Source: Pseudoduganella namucuonensis | GTDB lineage: Bacteria; Pseudomonadota; Gammaproteobacteria; Burkholderiales; Burkholderiaceae_D | Length of the DNA: 64,000 nucleotides | Assembly (NCBI RefSeq): GCF_900116645.1 | Contig: NZ_FPBO01000037.1 | Span: 1 to 64,000, forward strand | Reading direction: 5' to 3' | Shown here: positions 32,423 through 40,954 of the stretch, one piece after another | How the letters are laid out: every line of letters begins with the position of its first letter | How positions within the stretch are numbered: position 1 is the stretch's first letter | Program-made: the position numbers and the translations under genes | The notes under the pieces: model-generated | What the model saw: only the letters and a program-made list of their open reading frames with translations | Told to the model about the DNA's origin: nothing | Database searches by the model: none

Positions 32423-32961
32423 TGCACTGGCCTTTCGTACTTGCTATCGAGGTGCACCTTGCCGGCCAGCGCGGCGATGCGTTTGATCAGTTCGGCGATG
32501 CCTTGCAAGGTCAGCAGCGCGAAGCCAATGGGAACGATGATCTTGATGGGGTAGCGCGGCAGGCCGCCCGAGTTGCTGGACTGCTCGAGCACCTCCCACG
32601 ACGGCATGAACAGCGAGTACCAGGCCAGCCAGGCGAACAGCGCGCAGGCCGGCAGCAGGAAGAAGATGATGCCGAACACGTCGATCCACAATTGCTTGCG
32701 TTCGGAGACGTGGCCGTAGATCAGGTCGACGCGCACGTGTTCATTGCGCTGGAAGGTGTAGCTGGCGCCCAGCATGACGGCGGCGCCGAACAGATACCAC
32801 TGGAGCTCCAGCAGCCAGTTGTTGCTCCAGTCGAAGCCGTAGCGGATCATGGCGTTGCTGGCGCTGATGATGCAGGAGGCCAGTATCATCAGGTTGGCCA
32901 GCTGTCCGCAGCGATAGCCTAGCCGGTCCAATAGTTTGGATATGCGGAGTAATCCTTGCAT
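32419..32961 (-). CDS. dctQ: TRAP transporter small permease (DctQ type)
   Basis: The 180-aa protein has four predicted helices and the DctQ pattern NWLLELQWYLFGAAVMLGASY followed by NEHVRVDLIYG (about 75-90). It pairs with the large permease encoded directly downstream. No periplasmic binding protein (DctP) gene is adjacent on either side, so the system must borrow one encoded elsewhere. Confidence 0.88.
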   Translation of the reverse strand: MQGLLRISKLLDRLGYRCGQLANLMILASCIISASNAMIRYGFDWSNNWLLELQWYLFGAAVMLGASYTFQRNEHVRVDLIYGHVSERKQLWIDVFGIIFFLLPACALFAWLAWYSLFMPSWEVLEQSSNSGGLPRYPIKIIVPIGFALLTLQGIAELIKRIAALAGKVHLDSKYERPVQ

Positions 32962-33051
32962 GTAAGTCCCCTTGCCAGACGCGGATAGCGGCTGGCCGTT
33001 GTGTTATTAAAGGATTGTCGCAAGGATATTATCCGATTATTGTTACATTTG

Positions 33052-33882
33052 CTAACTATGTTGGGCGGCTCCACTCATACTCAGCCGGATGGCGGCGCAA
33101 GCAGCCAAGGTCACCCCGACCAGGAGCAACTGCGCCATGCTCCATTGGGCCGGCGTCCAGCGTTCCGCGCCGGCCGGGGTCCAGAGCGCCGCCCCACCCG
33201 GGGGCACGCCCAGGATCAGGTCCCGGGACCAGTTCCAGGCCGCGTGCACGCCGATCGCCGCCGGCACGCTGCGCCAGCGCACGAAGACCAGGCCGAACAG
33301 CAGCGAGCCGGCCGTGGTGCTGATGAACGCGACCTCCCAGGGCCAGCCGCTGACTATATGAAACATGGCGAAGAGCATTGCGATCAGGAGCTGCGCCGGC
33401 CAGAGCCCGAACCGCAGGATGAGATTGTCGAAGGCGTAGCCCCGGAACGCCAGTTCTTCGCACGCGTTGGTCGCCAGGTGGTACAGCAGGGCCGCCAGGA
33501 CGGCCAAGGGCAGGATATCCGGGCTCCGCTCCCAGTGGAACGGCAAAACCGCGCGGAGCAGTAGCGCGGCGAACGCAAATAGCAGGACGCCGCCAGCGAA
33601 GCCGCAAGCAAGCTTCCCGGCCGTTCCAAGCGACCATGACAGTCCCAACTCGGCGAGCGAGCGCCCTTCGTGCTTGAGTAGCACGCTGCTGAAAATCAGA
33701 AGCATGACGGCCACCACGCCGGGTAAGCCTGGCACGGCGACCGGAATAGGCAGGCCCTGGTACGCCACGACCACCAGCGGGATCGAAATCAGCAGGAAGA
33801 CGAGGCCACGCCAGGGGCTGGAGCCTGGCGTGGTCGTGGCAGTCGCTGGCGCGGCCGCATCGGGCTGATCATTGATAAACAT
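33052..33882 (-). CDS. CPBP-family intramembrane metalloprotease
   Basis: The 276-aa multi-pass membrane protein has the CPBP/CAAX motifs: NACEELAFRGYAFDNL (motif 1 EExxxR), then HIVSGWPWEV and HAAWNWSRDL (motifs with His ligands). CPBP proteins are Rce1-like intramembrane proteases, some linked to bacteriocin immunity. It ends 11 bp before the SnoaL-like gene in transcription order and is not obviously linked to a metabolic function here. Confidence 0.85.
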   Translation of the reverse strand: MFINDQPDAAAPATATTTPGSSPWRGLVFLLISIPLVVVAYQGLPIPVAVPGLPGVVAVMLLIFSSVLLKHEGRSLAELGLSWSLGTAGKLACGFAGGVLLFAFAALLLRAVLPFHWERSPDILPLAVLAALLYHLATNACEELAFRGYAFDNLILRFGLWPAQLLIAMLFAMFHIVSGWPWEVAFISTTAGSLLFGLVFVRWRSVPAAIGVHAAWNWSRDLILGVPPGGAALWTPAGAERWTPAQWSMAQLLLVGVTLAACAAIRLSMSGAAQHS

Positions 33883-33892
33883 AGGCCTGGAA

Positions 33893-34297
33893 CTACGTGG
33901 GCAGCGCGCCGATCTGCTGCAACAGTCCCAACCGGTCCACCTGCACCCAGGCCCGCGCGATGCGGCCGCCTCGGAAGTGGTACAGCACGTTGCCCGTCTG
34001 CGTCACCCTCCTGCCGGTGGCGGGCGTGCCGTTGAACGCGCCGGCGTGCGTGGCCTGGAAGGTCCAGCGCACGGCCAGCCGCTCGTCCTCGCCGAACACC
34101 TCCTCCAGTTCGAAACGCACGTCCGGGAAACCGGCGCGTATGGCGGCCACCCCGGCGGCGAACTCCGCCCGCCCCCGGTTGCCCGGACTGGCGACGAAAT
34201 CCTCCGTCAGCAATTCATTCAGCAGTTCCAGGCTGCCGTGGTTGAAGCACTGTTCATACAAGGTGCGGACCAGCTGTTTGTTGGCGTCGATCGACAT
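33893..34297 (-). CDS. SnoaL-like polyketide-cyclase-fold protein (134 aa)
   Basis: This single cone-shaped alpha+beta (NTF2-like) domain has the ester-cyclase pattern LVRTLYEQCFNHGSLELL at the start and VRWTFQATHAGAFNGTPATG in the middle. The family includes cyclases, isomerases and proteins of unknown role. It lies 54 bp after the chemoreceptor gene in the same direction. No specific substrate can be given. Confidence 0.78.
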   Translation of the reverse strand: MSIDANKQLVRTLYEQCFNHGSLELLNELLTEDFVASPGNRGRAEFAAGVAAIRAGFPDVRFELEEVFGEDERLAVRWTFQATHAGAFNGTPATGRRVTQTGNVLYHFRGGRIARAWVQVDRLGLLQQIGALPT

Positions 34298-34351
34298 GGA
34301 TGGCCTCCCGATTGCTTGTCAAGAATGCCAGTGTCGCCCGAAACGCGGCGC

Positions 34352-35926
34352 TTATGCCAGTGTTTTCTGTTCCGGACCGTGGGCCGGCTGCGCGAACACG
34401 GCCAGCGCGCGTTCCAGCCGGGCGGTCTGGCGTTCCAGCGCGTCGCTGGCCGCCGCCGCGCCGGCCAGCGCGGCGTTCTGCCGCGTGATAGCCGCGATCT
34501 CGACCATGGACCGGTTGAGCGCTTCGATCCCCGCGCCCTGCTCCCGGCTGGCCGCCGAGATCTCGCCGACAATGCCGCTCACACTGGTCGCGCTGCGCAC
34601 CACCTCCGCCATCGTGTCGCGGGCCTCGTCGGCCAGCCGGGCGCCGGCCGCGATTTGCGCCGCCGAGTCGCCGATCAGCGTGCCGATTTCCCTGGCCGCG
34701 CCGGCGCTGCGCTGGGCCAGGTTGCGCACCTCGCCGGCCACCACGGCGAAGCCGCGGCCCTGCTCGCCGGCGCGGGCCGCCTCGACGGCCGCGTTCAGCG
34801 CCAGCAAATTGGTCTGGAAGGCGATGCCGTCGATGATGGACGTGATGTGCGCGATGCGCTGCGACGTGCCCTGTATCTCCGCCATGGTGCGCGTCACCGC
34901 GCCGACCACGGCGCCGCCGCGCTGGGCCACATCGGCGGCGTGGGCAGCCAGGCCGATGGCCTGGGCCGCGTTCCCCGCGTTCTGGCGCACGGCGGCGGTC
35001 AGCTGGCCCATCGACACGGCGGTGCCGGCCAGCGCGTCCGCCTGCTGCGCGGTGCGCCGTGCCAGGGCCTGGTTGCCGGCCGCGATGTCCGCGGACACCG
35101 CGCGGATCTCCCGCGCGCTCTGCCGCACGGCGCCAACGATATGGCGCAGGCTGCCATTCATGTCGTGCAGCGCGCGCACCAGCTGGCCGGTCTCGTCGCG
35201 GGAGACGGCGGCGATGGACGCCGTCAGGTCGCCGCTCGCCACCCGCCTGGCCAACCGCACCGCCTCCCGCAGCGGACGGCTGACCGTGCGCGCCACGCCC
35301 AGCGCCAACAGCACGCCCAGCGCCACGCCGGCCAGCAGCAGCCCGACGATCCAGGCGCGGGCCTCCGCGTACAACTCGTTGCCGGCGCGCCGGGTCGCCG
35401 CCGCGCTGCGGTTGTGGATGTCCGCCAGCCGCGCCAGCCGGCCCAGCGCCTCCTGGTACAGCCGTTGCGATTCGCCGCGCATCAGGTCGCGCGCGTCGTC
35501 GTTGCGGTATTGCCGGGCCAGCTCGGCGATCCGCTCGTGCTGTGCCAGGTAGGCTTGCATGCCGGAGTCCAGCGCGGCGAGCAGCTTGGCTTCGCCCGGT
35601 TCGTGCGCCGCCAGCCGCAGCGCGGCCGCGTCGCGCCGGTAAGCGTCCAGCACGGTCGCCATCTCCGCCTCCAGCCGCGCCATCTCGCCGGTATCGACCG
35701 CCAGGATGTGCTGCAACTGCCTGGCGCGGAACTCCATCAGGCTCTCGCGCAACGCCGACACCAGCCGCACGCTGGGCATGCGCCGGGTTTCCAGCTCGTC
35801 GGTGTTGCCGTTGAGGCGCTCCAGCTGCGCGATCGAAAACACGCCGAGCAGCACCGCCAGCAACAGCACCGCCGCGTACGACAGCAGCAGCTTGCCAGCG
35901 ATCCTCAGGTCGAGAAAGGCGGTCAT
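34352..35926 (-). CDS. Methyl-accepting chemotaxis protein
   Basis: ATG 35926 overlaps the dehydrogenase stop (ATGA). The 524-aa receptor has TM1 (about 11-31), a four-helix-bundle-type periplasmic domain (about 35-185), TM2 (about 189-210), a HAMP domain and a signalling coiled coil. The hairpin tip IAFQTNLLALNAAVEAARAG is strictly conserved. Cotranscription with a catabolic dehydrogenase suggests it senses the substrate or an intermediate of the sugar-acid pathway. The C-terminus (PEQKTLA) has no NWETF-type CheR tether. Confidence 0.9.
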   Translation of the reverse strand: MTAFLDLRIAGKLLLSYAAVLLLAVLLGVFSIAQLERLNGNTDELETRRMPSVRLVSALRESLMEFRARQLQHILAVDTGEMARLEAEMATVLDAYRRDAAALRLAAHEPGEAKLLAALDSGMQAYLAQHERIAELARQYRNDDARDLMRGESQRLYQEALGRLARLADIHNRSAAATRRAGNELYAEARAWIVGLLLAGVALGVLLALGVARTVSRPLREAVRLARRVASGDLTASIAAVSRDETGQLVRALHDMNGSLRHIVGAVRQSAREIRAVSADIAAGNQALARRTAQQADALAGTAVSMGQLTAAVRQNAGNAAQAIGLAAHAADVAQRGGAVVGAVTRTMAEIQGTSQRIAHITSIIDGIAFQTNLLALNAAVEAARAGEQGRGFAVVAGEVRNLAQRSAGAAREIGTLIGDSAAQIAAGARLADEARDTMAEVVRSATSVSGIVGEISAASREQGAGIEALNRSMVEIAAITRQNAALAGAAAASDALERQTARLERALAVFAQPAHGPEQKTLA

Positions 35927-37353
35927 GCCGCGCAGTAGGCGGTTTTCACGGTGGTGAAGAACTCCGCCGCGTAGGCGCCCTGCTCCCGCGCCCCGTAGCT
36001 GGACGCCTTGCGCCCGCCGAACGGCACGTGGTAGTCGACGCCGGCGGTGGGCGCGTTGACCATCACCATGCCGGCCTGCGCGTGCCGCTTGAAATGGGTG
36101 GCGTGCTTGAGCGAGCTGGTGCAGATACCGCTGGACAAGCCGAACTCCGTGTCGTTGGCCAGAGCCAGCGCGTGCTCGTAGCCGTCCGCCGGGATCAAGC
36201 TGGCAACCGGGCCGAAGATCTCCTCGCGGCTGATGCGCATGTCGTTGTGGCAGTCGGTGAACAGCGCCGGTTCCAGGTAGTAGCCCTCCTTCTCTCGCTG
36301 CAAACGCCGCCCGCCCCAGGCCAGCGTGGCGCCCTCGTCGCGTCCAATGGCGATATAGCGCAGGTCCTGCTCCAACTGCGCCGCGTCCACCACCGGGCCG
36401 ATGTCGGTGCCGGCCCGCAGCGCGTCGTCCACGGTCAGGGCCGCCAGGGCGTCCTTCAGCGCGGCGGCGAAGGCGGGATAGATGCCCTTCTCGACGATGA
36501 CGCGGCTGGACGCCGTGCAGCGCTGGCCGGTGGAGAAGAAGGCACCCTGCAGCGCGCATTGCACCGCCTGCGCCAGGTCGGCGTCGTTCAGCACGACCAG
36601 CGGATTCTTGCCGCCCATCTCGATCTGCACCTTGGCGTGGCGGCCGATGGCGGCCTGCGCGACCCGGGCGCCGGTGGCGGCCGAACCCGTGAAGCTGATG
36701 GCGTTGACGCGGCGGTCGTCCAGCATGGCCTGGCCAACCACGGCGCCGCGCCCCATGGCCAGGTTGAACACGCCGCCCGGCAGGCCGGCGCGGCTGACGA
36801 TCTCGGCCAGCGCCCAGGCGCTGCCCGGCACCAGCTCGGCCGGTTTGAACACCACCGTGTTGCCGTAGGCAAGCGCCGGGGCGATCTTCCAGGCGGGAAT
36901 CGCCAGCGGGAAGTTCCAGGGCGCGATGACGCCGACCACGCCGACCGGCTCGCGCGTCACCTCCACCTCGATGCCGGGACGCACCGAGGGCAGCTTGTCG
37001 CCGCGCAGGCGCAGGCATTCCTGGGCGAAGTACTTGAAGATGGCGCCGGCCCTGCCGGCCTCGCCTATGCCCTCGGGGCGGGTCTTGCCCTCCTCGCGGG
37101 CCAGCAAGGTGCCGAGCTCCTCCTTCCGCGCCAGGATCTCGCTGCCGATGCGGTCCAGCGCGTCGGCGCGCGTTTGCGGATTGGATAGCCCCCAGGCGGG
37201 TGCGGCCGCGGCGGCGGCCTCGATGGCCAGCGCCGCCTGCGCGGCGTCGGCCTGGGCGTAATGGCCGATCACGTCGGCCGTGTCGGAGGGGTTGATGTTG
37301 GCGCTGGCGGCGGCGCCGTCAAGCCAGGCGCCGTTGATATAGTTCTGGTTCAT
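35923..37353 (-). CDS. NAD(P)-dependent aldehyde dehydrogenase, alpha-ketoglutarate-semialdehyde-type
   Basis: The 476-aa ALDH has APWNFPLAIPAWKIAPAL (about 143-160), catalytic Glu in EMGGKNPLVV (about 250) and nucleophile Cys in FFSTGQRCTASSR (about 284). C-terminal IFGPVASL and GLSSGICTSSL follow. The size and sequence style match 2,5-dioxovalerate (alpha-ketoglutarate semialdehyde) dehydrogenases that finish oxidative sugar-acid routes to 2-oxoglutarate. The neighbouring dehydratase and AraD1-like genes agree. Exact substrate is inferred from context. Confidence 0.82.
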   Translation of the reverse strand: MNQNYINGAWLDGAAASANINPSDTADVIGHYAQADAAQAALAIEAAAAAAPAWGLSNPQTRADALDRIGSEILARKEELGTLLAREEGKTRPEGIGEAGRAGAIFKYFAQECLRLRGDKLPSVRPGIEVEVTREPVGVVGVIAPWNFPLAIPAWKIAPALAYGNTVVFKPAELVPGSAWALAEIVSRAGLPGGVFNLAMGRGAVVGQAMLDDRRVNAISFTGSAATGARVAQAAIGRHAKVQIEMGGKNPLVVLNDADLAQAVQCALQGAFFSTGQRCTASSRVIVEKGIYPAFAAALKDALAALTVDDALRAGTDIGPVVDAAQLEQDLRYIAIGRDEGATLAWGGRRLQREKEGYYLEPALFTDCHNDMRISREEIFGPVASLIPADGYEHALALANDTEFGLSSGICTSSLKHATHFKRHAQAGMVMVNAPTAGVDYHVPFGGRKASSYGAREQGAYAAEFFTTVKTAYCAA

Positions 37354-37394
37354 GATCTCATGTCTCCGGAAAGCGGTTTTTTGTGGGGACGAGC

Positions 37395-37491
37395 CGTAGG
37401 GCGGAGTAGCGCCATGGCGCTATTCCGCCGGATGTGAGCAGGCCCGCGCGCATCCGGCGGAATACCCGCTTCGCGCGTACTCCGCCCTACG
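37395..37491. repeat. 97-bp palindromic repeat element with nested arms
   Basis: CGTAGGGCGGAGTA (37395-37408) pairs perfectly with TACTCCGCCCTACG (37478-37491). Inside, ATTCCGCCGGATG (37422-37434) pairs perfectly with CATCCGGCGGAAT (37451-37463). Such GTAGGGCGG...CCGCCCTAC elements look like dispersed REP/MITE-type repeats. It separates the small-protein gene from the ALDH-chemoreceptor genes and could act as a transcript-processing hairpin. Confidence 0.7.
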
Positions 37492-37499
37492 CCAGGGTG

Positions 37500-37667
37500 T
37501 CAGGTCGGCTTGGTCCCAGGCATTTGCCGGGCTTGCTGCGCTGGAGCCCGCTCCCAGCCGAGTTCGCGCCGGATCTGGGCGGCGTCGGGCAGACGCGCGG
37601 CGCCCACCTGGCGCCGCAGCCAGGCCCGGACCGCCTCCTTGCCGGGCGGCTGGAAGCGGGCGTCCAT
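37500..37667 (-). CDS. 55-aa protein downstream of the AraD1-like gene
   Basis: ATG 37667 overlaps the previous stop as TGATG. The product starts MDARFQPPGKEAVRAWLRRQ and contains PDAAQIRRELGWE, a phrase seen in small conserved proteins of related betaproteobacteria. It is basic and helical without cysteines or membrane segment. Translational coupling suggests a real gene; function unknown. Confidence 0.55.
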   Translation of the reverse strand: MDARFQPPGKEAVRAWLRRQVGAARLPDAAQIRRELGWERAPAQQARQMPGTKPT

Positions 37668-38665
37668 CACAGCGGGCGCACGGCGGCCGGCGCGGCGCCG
37701 GCCGGGCCGCGGGCGATGCCGTTGATCAGCGGCGCGCCGAAATCGGCCGCCTCGATCTCGAACTCGTCGCCCTGCTGGGTTTGCACGCCGTCGGCGAAGG
37801 ACAGCGTGGCCGTGCCGAAGAAGTGCACGTGCACGTCGCCCGGGCGCAGGAATTGCGCATACTTGAAGTGGTGGTACTCCAGGTTTTCCAGCGTGTGGCA
37901 CATATTGTTCTCGCCCGACACGAACTCCTTCTGCCAGATCACGCGGCCCTCGCGGCGCAGTCGGCTGGTGCCGGCCACGTGCCGCGGCAGCTCGCCGGTG
38001 CGCAGTTCCGGGCCGTAGCTGCAGAAGCGCAGCTTGGAATGGGCCAGGTACAGATAGTTCTTGCGCTCGGTCACATGGTCGGAGAACTCGTTGCCGATCG
38101 CATAGCCCAGGCGGTAGGGCTGGCCGTCCTGGCCGATCAGGTACAGGCCGGCGATCTCCGGCTCCTCCCCGGCGTCCTCGGCGAAGGCCGGCACGGGGAA
38201 AGGCTGGCCGGGACGCACCACGGTGCCGCCGTCGCCCTTGTAGAACCACTCAGGCTGCACGCCGGCCTTGCCCGGCGCCGGCTTGCCGCCGTCCACGCCC
38301 CATTTGAAGATGCGCATGGAATCGGTCATCTCCGTCTCGTCCTGCTGCGCCTTCTGGTGCATCTTGTCGCGCGTGGCGGCGCTGCCCAGGTGGGTCAGGC
38401 CGGTTCCCGTCACCAAGAGGTGGGCCGGGTCCGGATGGTCCAGCGGCGCCAGCACGCGCAGCTCGTCCAGCATGGCCGCGTAGCCGTGCAGCGCGCCGTG
38501 GCCCTGGAACTCGGCCTGGGCCGCCAGCCCGCGGCCGGCGGCGATGGCCCGCGTGGCCAGTTCGTGCATGCTGGCCACGCCGCCCACCTCGGCCACCAGG
38601 CCGTTGTCGCGCACCACGCCGACCCTGCGCTCGCCCGCCGTCGTTTCGAATTGAATCAGTCGCAT
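37667..38665 (-). CDS. AraD1/GguC-type FAH-superfamily enzyme
   Basis: The 332-aa protein has the FAH fold. Metal-ligand region and signature segments include LLVTGTGLTHLGSAATRDKM (about 84-103), EPEIAGLYLIGQDG (about 168-181) and YAIGNEFSDHV (about 189-199). Members next to sugar-acid genes act as 2-keto-3-deoxy-sugar-acid dehydratases (AraD1 on 2-keto-3-deoxy-L-arabonate). It starts 9 bp after the RhmD-like dehydratase. It probably handles the 2-keto-3-deoxy product of that enzyme and feeds the semialdehyde dehydrogenase. Confidence 0.82.
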   Translation of the reverse strand: MRLIQFETTAGERRVGVVRDNGLVAEVGGVASMHELATRAIAAGRGLAAQAEFQGHGALHGYAAMLDELRVLAPLDHPDPAHLLVTGTGLTHLGSAATRDKMHQKAQQDETEMTDSMRIFKWGVDGGKPAPGKAGVQPEWFYKGDGGTVVRPGQPFPVPAFAEDAGEEPEIAGLYLIGQDGQPYRLGYAIGNEFSDHVTERKNYLYLAHSKLRFCSYGPELRTGELPRHVAGTSRLRREGRVIWQKEFVSGENNMCHTLENLEYHHFKYAQFLRPGDVHVHFFGTATLSFADGVQTQQGDEFEIEAADFGAPLINGIARGPAGAAPAAVRPL

Positions 38666-38674
38666 GGCGTCCCC

Positions 38675-39850
38675 CTATTCAATGATGTTGAAGTCGTGCA
38701 GGTGCTTGTCCGACACCGTCAGGCCCAGGCCCGGCAGCGTGTCGTCCAGCTGCAGGAAGCCGCGCTCGGGCAGCGGCTCGCCCTGGAACACGTAATAGAA
38801 CAGCTCGTTACCAACCTCCACGTCGTGCACCGGGAAGTACTCGGCCATCGGGCTGGCGGTGGAGGCCATGGTCAGGTGGTAGTTGTGCATCTGGCCGGCG
38901 TGCGGGATCACCGGCACGCTCCAGGCCTCGGCCAGCGCGTTGATCTTCTGCGCGGCGGTGATGCCGCCCACGCGGTTGGTGTCGTACTGGATCACGTCCA
39001 CGGCGCGCCGCTCCAGCAAGTCCTTGAAACCGTAGCTGGTGAACTCGTGCTCGCCGCCGGAGATGGGGAAGGGGCTCATTTTCTTGAGCTCGGCGTAGCC
39101 CTCGATGTCGTCGGCGATCACCGGTTCCTCCAGCCAGCGCGGATTGAACTCGGCCAGGCGCGGGATCATGCGGCGCGCGTATTCCAAGGTCCAGCCCATG
39201 TAGCACTCGAGCATGATGTCGACGCCGTCGCCCACCAGCTCGCGCAGCGCGCGCACCTGGGCGATGTTCTTCTGCATGCCCGCCGGGCCGTCCTTGGGAC
39301 CGTAGCCGAAGCGCATCTTCATGCTGGTGAAGCCCTGTTCCAGGTAGCCGCGCGCCTCGCCGAGGAAGGCGTCCATGTCGTCGGTGGCGTACAGCTTGGA
39401 GGCGTAGCACGGGATCTTCTCCTTGGTGCGGCCGCCCAGCAGCTTGAACACGGGGCGGTTGACGGCCTTGCCCATCAGGTCCCACAGCGCGATGTCCACC
39501 GCCGAGATGGCGGCCATGCCGACGCCCTTGCGGCCCCAGGCCATGGTGCGGCGGTACATCTTCTGCCACAGGTACTCGTTGTCGAACGGGTCCTCGCCCA
39601 TGACGATGGGGGCCAGGTGCTGGTCGATGATCTTCTTCGCCACGTGCGGCGCCAGCGCGCAGTTGCCGATGCCGACCAGGCCGGTGTCGGTCTCGATCTC
39701 GACCACCAGCCAGCCGTGGAAGCGGAACGAGGCCATGGCGTCGCCGCGCTCGAACAGGATGTCGCTGGCGTTGGTGCAGAAGTGCGGCGCGGGCGGCACG
39801 ACCTTGCCCTTCCATTCAAAAACGCGGGTGCGTACTCGGGTGATTTTCAT
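38675..39850 (-). CDS. Enolase-superfamily sugar-acid dehydratase, RhmD-like
   Basis: ATG 39850 is preceded by AAGGAG six bases upstream; a TTG further out would bury that site in the gene. The 391-aa protein has the mandelate-racemase layout. A substrate-capping N-terminal domain is followed by metal ligands in MLECYMG, WLEEPV and SGGEHEF, a DTNRVGG stretch and a catalytic His in VIPHAGQMHNYH (about 320-331). It resembles L-rhamnonate dehydratase in WLEEPV-GYAELK-GEHEFTSYGF order. It removes water from an aldonate to give a 2-keto-3-deoxy acid. The exact sugar is not decided by sequence alone. Confidence 0.83.
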   Translation of the reverse strand: MKITRVRTRVFEWKGKVVPPAPHFCTNASDILFERGDAMASFRFHGWLVVEIETDTGLVGIGNCALAPHVAKKIIDQHLAPIVMGEDPFDNEYLWQKMYRRTMAWGRKGVGMAAISAVDIALWDLMGKAVNRPVFKLLGGRTKEKIPCYASKLYATDDMDAFLGEARGYLEQGFTSMKMRFGYGPKDGPAGMQKNIAQVRALRELVGDGVDIMLECYMGWTLEYARRMIPRLAEFNPRWLEEPVIADDIEGYAELKKMSPFPISGGEHEFTSYGFKDLLERRAVDVIQYDTNRVGGITAAQKINALAEAWSVPVIPHAGQMHNYHLTMASTASPMAEYFPVHDVEVGNELFYYVFQGEPLPERGFLQLDDTLPGLGLTVSDKHLHDFNIIE

Positions 39851-39883
39851 GTTGGTCTCCTTGGTCAATGTTGTCGGGTTTTG

Positions 39884-40954
39884 TTACCGGGCCGTGCGGC
39901 GCGTCGCGCCCATGCGGCAGGCCAGCTGGAAGGCCTGGATGGTGGCGCCGGGATTGGCGATACCCTGGCCGGCGATGTCGAACGCGGTGCCGTGGGCCGG
40001 CGTGGTGATCGGGATCGGCAAGCCGCCCTGCACCGTCACGCCGCGCGAGAAGCCCATCAGCTTGATGGCGATCTGGCCCTGGTCGTGGTACATGGTGACC
40101 ACCGCGTCGTACTCGGGACACTCGCCCTGCACCTTGAGAAAGATGGTGTCGGCCGGGAACGGGCCTTGCACCAGCATGCCGGCGGCGCGGGCGCGCTCCA
40201 CCGCCGGGGCGATGATGTCGATCTCCTCGCGGCCGAAGCTGCCGTTGTCGCCGTTGTGCGGGTTCAGGCCGCACACGGCGATGCGGGGTTCGGCCACGCC
40301 GCTCAGGCGCAGCTGGGCGTCGATCAGGCCGATCGCCTCCAGCACGCCCTCCTGGCTCAGCATCGACGGCACGCGGCTCAGGGCCACGTGCGAGGTCACG
40401 CGCGAGGTCCACAGGCGGTCCAGCACGTTGAACTCGCAGAACGGGCCGTGGTAGTCCAGCTTTTCGGCGAACCAGTGCAGCTCGTCGCTGTGGGCCATGC
40501 CGGCCAGGTGCAGCGAGCTCTTGTTCAGCGGACCGAACAGGATGGCGTCGGTGACGCCGCGGCGGGTCAGGTCCAGCGCCACGTCCAGCGTGTCCAGGCT
40601 GTAGCGGCCGCCCTTTTCGGTCGCCACGCGGCGCTCGAATCCGCCCGCCGTGGCGCCGCGGAAGTCGTGCAGCAGCGGCAGCCCCTCGGAGAAGTCCAAT
40701 GTGTCCAGGTACGGCGCCAGCTTGAAGCCGACCTTGCGGCCGGCCAGCGCCATGCCGTGTTCGAGCTCGGCGCGGTCGGCGATCAGCAGGATGCGTGCCG
40801 CCGCCAGCGTGCCGGGCTCGGCCAGCAGGCGGGCGATCAGTTCCGGGCCGATGCCGGCCGGGTCGCCCAGCGTCACGGCCAGCAAGGGCAGATGTTCCGC
40901 CGCCGTGGCGCCCGAATCGGGCGCCGGCACGGGTTGAAAGTTGGAGATGGTCAT
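39884..40954 (-). CDS. PdxA-family dehydrogenase (PdxA2-type catabolic paralogue)
   Basis: The 356-aa protein has the PdxA signatures LAVTLGDPAGIGPELIARLL (about 25-44), GPLNKSSLHLAG with substrate-binding residues (about 145-156), GLNPHNGDNGSFGREE (about 230-245) and MYHDQGQIAIK (about 288-298, metal His). PdxA oxidises 4-phosphohydroxy-threonine. Paralogues in sugar-acid operons act on four-carbon acid phosphates such as threonate 4-phosphate. No kinase gene of the DUF1537 type is in this operon, so the substrate is uncertain. The start overlaps the lactonase stop (ATGA). Confidence 0.83.
   Translation of the reverse strand: MTISNFQPVPAPDSGATAAEHLPLLAVTLGDPAGIGPELIARLLAEPGTLAAARILLIADRAELEHGMALAGRKVGFKLAPYLDTLDFSEGLPLLHDFRGATAGGFERRVATEKGGRYSLDTLDVALDLTRRGVTDAILFGPLNKSSLHLAGMAHSDELHWFAEKLDYHGPFCEFNVLDRLWTSRVTSHVALSRVPSMLSQEGVLEAIGLIDAQLRLSGVAEPRIAVCGLNPHNGDNGSFGREEIDIIAPAVERARAAGMLVQGPFPADTIFLKVQGECPEYDAVVTMYHDQGQIAIKLMGFSRGVTVQGGLPIPITTPAHGTAFDIAGQGIANPGATIQAFQLACRMGATRRTAR

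Noticed and set aside
35927..37018. Upstream extension of the chemoreceptor frame across the aldehyde dehydrogenase gene
   Set aside because: The extension is an Arg/Ala-rich shadow of the dehydrogenase; the receptor starts naturally at 35926 with a membrane helix.
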